64,000 nucleotides of DNA from the NCBI GenBank assembly GCA_002495055.1, contig DADR01000024.1, positions 96,545-160,544 on the forward strand. Reading direction: 5' to 3'. The DNA comes from Methanoregula sp. UBA247. Its GTDB lineage: Archaea > Halobacteriota > Methanomicrobia > Methanomicrobiales > Methanospirillaceae. The position numbers and the translations under genes were made by a program. A model generated the notes under the pieces. That model made no database searches. It saw only the letters and a program-made list of their open reading frames with translations, and had not been told where the DNA came from. This document shows, piece by piece, positions 60,678 through 64,000 of the stretch. Positions within the stretch are counted from its first letter, which is position 1; every line of letters begins with the position of its first letter.

Positions 60678-62915
60678 ATGAGCTTCATCAGTCATCCCCT
60701 CATCAAACCAGATGCCATCGAGTCACGGGAGTACCAGCTTTCAATAGCAATGCGGGCGCTGGATGAAAATACGATAGTAATCCTGCCGACCGGTCTTGGT
60801 AAAACAGCAGTCGCGCTTCTTGTTGCGGCATCGCGGCTTTATAATGAGGGGGGACGGGTGCTTATGCTCGCCCCGACAAAACCACTCGTGGAACAACACC
60901 TCCGTTTTTTTGAAGGTTATCTTGAGGTAAAGAGCCGGCAGGGTTCGGAATTATCACCATTTGTCATGTTCACCGGTGAAGCCCCCCCCGTTGAGCGCAC
61001 TGACGACTGGAACCGTGCAACAGTAATTCTCGCAACGCCCCAGGTGATAAAAAATGATCTTATTGCCGGTCGATACACGTTGAACGATGTGACACTCCTC
61101 ATCGTCGATGAATGCCACCGTGCCGTAGGAAATTATGCTTATGTATTTCTCGCGCAACGATACCTTGCTACAGCGGGGAAACCCCGAATTCTCGCCATGA
61201 CCGCTTCACCGGGTGGTGTGCCGGAGAAGGTGCAGGAGGTTTGTACAAACCTGGGTATCGCCCATATCGAGAACCGGACTGAAACGGATCCCGATGTGCG
61301 GCCCTATGTGTTCGAACGGGATCTTGAATATGTCAGTATCGATCTCCCCCCCGATCTCAAAGCCGCAATAATGATTATCAACGCGCTCATCGAAGAGCGT
61401 CTTGCACTCCTTGCCTCACTTCACTTTACTGTACCTAAACGCGAGAAACTGACCATGAAGGCGCTGAATGAGATCAACAGGCAGATCCAGCAGCGTATCG
61501 CAAACCGCGATCCTGTCGCATATTCGGCATCATCGGTGTATGCTGCATGCATGAAGTTACGGCACGCGATTACTCTTGCTGAGTCCCAGGGAAGTGAAGT
61601 ATTGAAAGGGTATCTCGCGAAGCTGGTCGCTGAAGGTACGGGTTCTGGAGGCAGTAAAGCAAGCAAGGGTCTGGTAAAAGATCAATCATTCCGGGAACTT
61701 TTCGAGCGATCGCTTACCTGGTCTCATGAGCTCCATCCGAAGCCTGAGATCACACTGGATCTGGTACGAGAACAGTTAGAAGCGCATCCGGACAGCCGGG
61801 TCATTATTTTTGCCACCTACCGGGATACCGTGCAACTCCTGGTGGATTATCTCACAAAAAACGGCATTGCATGTGAACGTTTTGTAGGACAGGCAACAAA
61901 AGATGCCGAGAAGGGGCTCTCCCAAAAAAAGCAGATTGCTGCACTCTTTCGGTTTCGTGAAGGCGAATTTAAAGTGTTGATTGCAACCTCTGTTGGCGAG
62001 GAGGGACTTGATGTTCCCTCGACTGATATGGTTATTTTTTATGAAACAGTGCCATCAGAAATCCGTGCCATTCAACGTAAAGGCAGGACGGGCAGATCCC
62101 GTGCCGGCAGGGTAGTTGTGCTGGTGACCAAAGGGACCTCTGATGAAGTATTCCGGCATGTCAGCCAGGCAAAAGAGACGAGGATGCATAAGAGCATGCG
62201 GGCAATGGGTAACACAAATCCTTTACAGCAAAATCCCGTTCAGCCAGAACAGGCAAGTATTGACGAGTTCACCGTTCAGGGACCAAGAATTATTATTGAC
62301 GACCGGGAGACTTCTTCAAAAGTTGTGGAGGTGCTTTCCGGACTGGGTGCCGATATCCGTCTTGAACGACTTCCCCAGGGAGATTATGCAATCGGTGACC
62401 GGATCCTGATCGAGCGAAAAACTGCCCGGGATTTTGTTGATACACTGATTGACCGGGATTTACTCGGACAGGTAAAAGCACTGGCAGAGGCTGTTGCCCG
62501 CCCGGTGATGATTATTGAGGGTGGAGATCTGGACACCCAGCGTGACATTCATCCGAATGCAATCAGGGGCATACTTGCTGCACTTACCATCGATATGGGG
62601 GTTCCACTCCTGTTTACCCGGGATGAGCAGGATACTGCACACCTGCTCTTTGTCCTCGCAAAACGTGAAGGTAGCGAGAGGGGTGAGCGGAAGGTCCACC
62701 CGCATAAATCCCACCGTTCTGCCCGGGAGGAACTGGAGTACATCATTTCAGCTTTCCCTGATATCGGTATGAAAAACGCCCGCCTTCTGCTCACACACTT
62801 TGGATCTGTTCAGGCAATTACCCATGCTGAACTTGGGGAATTAACCGCAATAAAAGGGATAGGAGAGAAGACCGCGCAAAAGATCTATGATCTCTGCCGT
62901 CATCCTTATAACTGA
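60678..62915 (+). CDS. hef: Hef helicase/nuclease (FANCM/XPF-like)
   Basis: Fork-repair enzyme of 745 residues acting on stalled replication forks. The helicase part has Walker A LPTGLGKTAVALLV, the DECH box (IVDECHRAVGN), TASPGG and the motif VI GRTGRSRAGR. The C-terminal XPF-type nuclease has the ERKTARDFVDTLIDRDL motif (near residue 578), followed by tandem helix-hairpin-helix (GSVQAITHAELGELTAIKGIG). Starts seven bases after glyS. Confidence 0.96.
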   Translation: MSFISHPLIKPDAIESREYQLSIAMRALDENTIVILPTGLGKTAVALLVAASRLYNEGGRVLMLAPTKPLVEQHLRFFEGYLEVKSRQGSELSPFVMFTGEAPPVERTDDWNRATVILATPQVIKNDLIAGRYTLNDVTLLIVDECHRAVGNYAYVFLAQRYLATAGKPRILAMTASPGGVPEKVQEVCTNLGIAHIENRTETDPDVRPYVFERDLEYVSIDLPPDLKAAIMIINALIEERLALLASLHFTVPKREKLTMKALNEINRQIQQRIANRDPVAYSASSVYAACMKLRHAITLAESQGSEVLKGYLAKLVAEGTGSGGSKASKGLVKDQSFRELFERSLTWSHELHPKPEITLDLVREQLEAHPDSRVIIFATYRDTVQLLVDYLTKNGIACERFVGQATKDAEKGLSQKKQIAALFRFREGEFKVLIATSVGEEGLDVPSTDMVIFYETVPSEIRAIQRKGRTGRSRAGRVVVLVTKGTSDEVFRHVSQAKETRMHKSMRAMGNTNPLQQNPVQPEQASIDEFTVQGPRIIIDDRETSSKVVEVLSGLGADIRLERLPQGDYAIGDRILIERKTARDFVDTLIDRDLLGQVKALAEAVARPVMIIEGGDLDTQRDIHPNAIRGILAALTIDMGVPLLFTRDEQDTAHLLFVLAKREGSERGERKVHPHKSHRSAREELEYIISAFPDIGMKNARLLLTHFGSVQAITHAELGELTAIKGIGEKTAQKIYDLCRHPYN

Positions 62916-63265
62916 CACAGGATCTGAAGAGCTTCGGTACCTGTTTTCACCGCGTTCATCAGGACAAGCACGTTATCCGGGTCCTTTTCATTTTGTATGC
63001 GCTCACAGAGAGAAACGATGGTTGTCACAACTTCATCCGCGAGCAATCCGCCTTCGCAGGACTCTTTATGGGGCTCATCACAGCTGCATTCATGCCCCTG
63101 TTCGTTATGTACTGGTGCAGCCGGTGCGGGGCGGGATTTTTCGTCTGTATTTCTCTCTGCACAGACAACACAAAGGGTCTTGCCTTTCACTTCAAAGAGC
63201 GGGCATCCACACGTTTTACAGCACTTTTCGAGCATTTTGCCTCCTTTAAGGAGGTATTCTGCCAT
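62906..63265 (-). CDS. UPF0148 (Sjogren's/scleroderma autoantigen 1-like) zinc protein
   Basis: 119 residues from ATG 63265 (MAEYLLKGGKMLEKCCKTCG). The zinc ribbon CCKTCGCPLF ... LCVVCAE defines the family. C-terminal helical domain (LADEVVTTIVSLCERIQ). Overlaps the convergent Hef gene by ten bases. Role unknown. Confidence 0.85.
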   Translation of the reverse strand: MAEYLLKGGKMLEKCCKTCGCPLFEVKGKTLCVVCAERNTDEKSRPAPAAPVHNEQGHECSCDEPHKESCEGGLLADEVVTTIVSLCERIQNEKDPDNVLVLMNAVKTGTEALQILCQL

Positions 63266-63371
63266 GATTTCATCTTCCTTACGTACCGGCATAAAATCAC
63301 CGTCGATTCAATATTTAACTTATATATGTCGGTTCTACGTATTAACTACAGGTACACAGGAAGGTGATACC

Positions 63372-63635
63372 ATGCCTAATCCCGAAAAAACTATGGAAAA
63401 CTGTGTTCTGATGCTGCAGCGCATTCAGGAAGACAGCTCAATACCCCGAAACATCCGGCGCGTGGCTGATGAGACCCGGACATTGCTTACCAACAATTCC
63501 AAGGCAATGGGACTGCGCGCTGCAGAAGCAATTTCAAAGATTGATGAAATCTCCAATGATCCCAATATGCCGATTCATGCCCGGACCAGGATCTGGGAGC
63601 TCGTGTCGCAACTGGAGACAATCCCCCTTGACTAG
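63372..63635 (+). CDS. UPF0147 family protein
   Basis: 87 residues from ATG 63372, with AAGGTGAT just upstream. MPNPEKTMENCVLMLQRIQED and RNIRRVADETRTLL then PIHARTRIWELVSQLE are typical of this small helical archaeal family. Function unknown. Divergent from UPF0148. Confidence 0.9.
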   Translation: MPNPEKTMENCVLMLQRIQEDSSIPRNIRRVADETRTLLTNNSKAMGLRAAEAISKIDEISNDPNMPIHARTRIWELVSQLETIPLD

Positions 63636-63898
63636 GACGCGATCCGACCTGACTCTATTTTTGAATTTTTAACAAGGAGAAGACCTGATCTACCATCCAA
63701 ATACGGATTCTGTTTTTAATTGCGGACTATAGACCATATCCCGAAAAGCCGGTAGATAAAAAGCGTCTCTATAGTAGGACTATCGGAAAAGCAGTAAGGG
63801 AACATTTTCACGGAATCGGTAATTCCCTTGTATCCAGACTAAAAAAACGGGAAAATCCGTCCGGGGTCATATAGAACTTTAAATTTCTGGTAACGGAA

Positions 63899-64000
63899 TT
63901 ATACAAAACGGTAAACGCCTTTTGGTATATGCATTTCAAAACGGGCGCCCTGCTGGAATTCCCCGGATTCTGTTATGGTAATATCCGTAATGGACAGGAT
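63899..64000 (-). CDS. Sensor histidine kinase, C-terminal end only
   Basis: The last 33 codons of a gene continuing beyond the window. ILSITDITITESGEFQQG and ARFEMHIPKGVYRFV match the end of a HATPase_c domain (the ...GE..GA.F...P form). Stop TAA at 63899-63901. Confidence 0.7.
   Translation of the reverse strand: MLSITDITITESGEFQQGARFEMHIPKGVYRFV

Overview
The window comes from the chromosome of a hydrogenotrophic methanogen of the order Methanomicrobiales, probably Methanoregulaceae or a close relative; the rank below order is inference. The evidence is a coenzyme F430 cluster (cfbA, cfbE, cfbD, cfbB), a methanogenesis-marker-9 gene, hydrogenase maturation genes, archaeal PCNA, PriL, Hef, Alba, S17e and RaSEA, archaeal GlyRS, FtsZ, and many start-stop overlapping genes with strong GGAG/GAGG ribosome binding sites. 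The DNA is moderately GC-balanced, except for an AT-rich integrated element and one GC-rich GHMP-family gene.

Layout. 1-4161: the 3' part of ilvB with ilvN, a lone response regulator, and a sodium:solute symporter with a 35-residue partner peptide. 4397-5716: a FAD-dependent oxidoreductase of the UDP-galactopyranose-mutase/protoporphyrinogen-oxidase type. 5730-14840: an integrated element with a tyrosine integrase, a chain of tiny genes, a primase-helicase, a repeat-rich candidate origin, two hypothetical genes, a small-terminase-like protein, a large terminase split into separate ATPase and nuclease genes, tiny basic proteins, and AT-rich small membrane or Cys-rich cargo genes. No capsid, portal or tail genes are recognisable. 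14875-18810: glycosyltransferase, hotdog thioesterase, a Cys-rich mini-protein, a GHMP-family (beta-RFAP-synthase-like) gene with a decayed copy of its own 5' end in front, and a DedA protein. 18941-25791: methyltransferase, two zinc-ribbon membrane proteins, a non-coding block of inverted repeats, SerRS and a small zinc-finger protein.

25993-42347 is mostly metabolism: tRNA-Glu, ilvE, the F430 cluster, the marker-9/CitG-like/DUF447 trio, hypE-hypA-hypC, tRNA-Ser, a surface protein, RaSEA, archaeal ornithine cyclodeaminase, and cobY-cobD for cobamide assembly. 42546-48041: a ribbon-helix-helix regulator with apparent operators in front of ftsZ, a coiled-coil protein, a matrixin protease gene interrupted by one in-frame TGA, and a DUF373 membrane protein. 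48282-53566 is a minus-strand block: ThiN-like protein, rpS17e, dapA, dapB, two tandem ferredoxins, asd, Alba and a secreted protein. It joins lysine/aspartate biosynthesis to translation and chromatin genes. 53675-64000: PCNA overlapping primase large subunit, a lipoprotein, a UPF0173 metallohydrolase, an HTH regulator, GlyRS, Hef, UPF0148, UPF0147 and the last 33 codons of a histidine kinase.

The most unusual part is the 5.7-14.8 kb element. It carries integration, replication and DNA-packaging genes without structural genes. That is the make-up of a virus satellite (compare bacterial PICI elements) or of a strongly reduced provirus.
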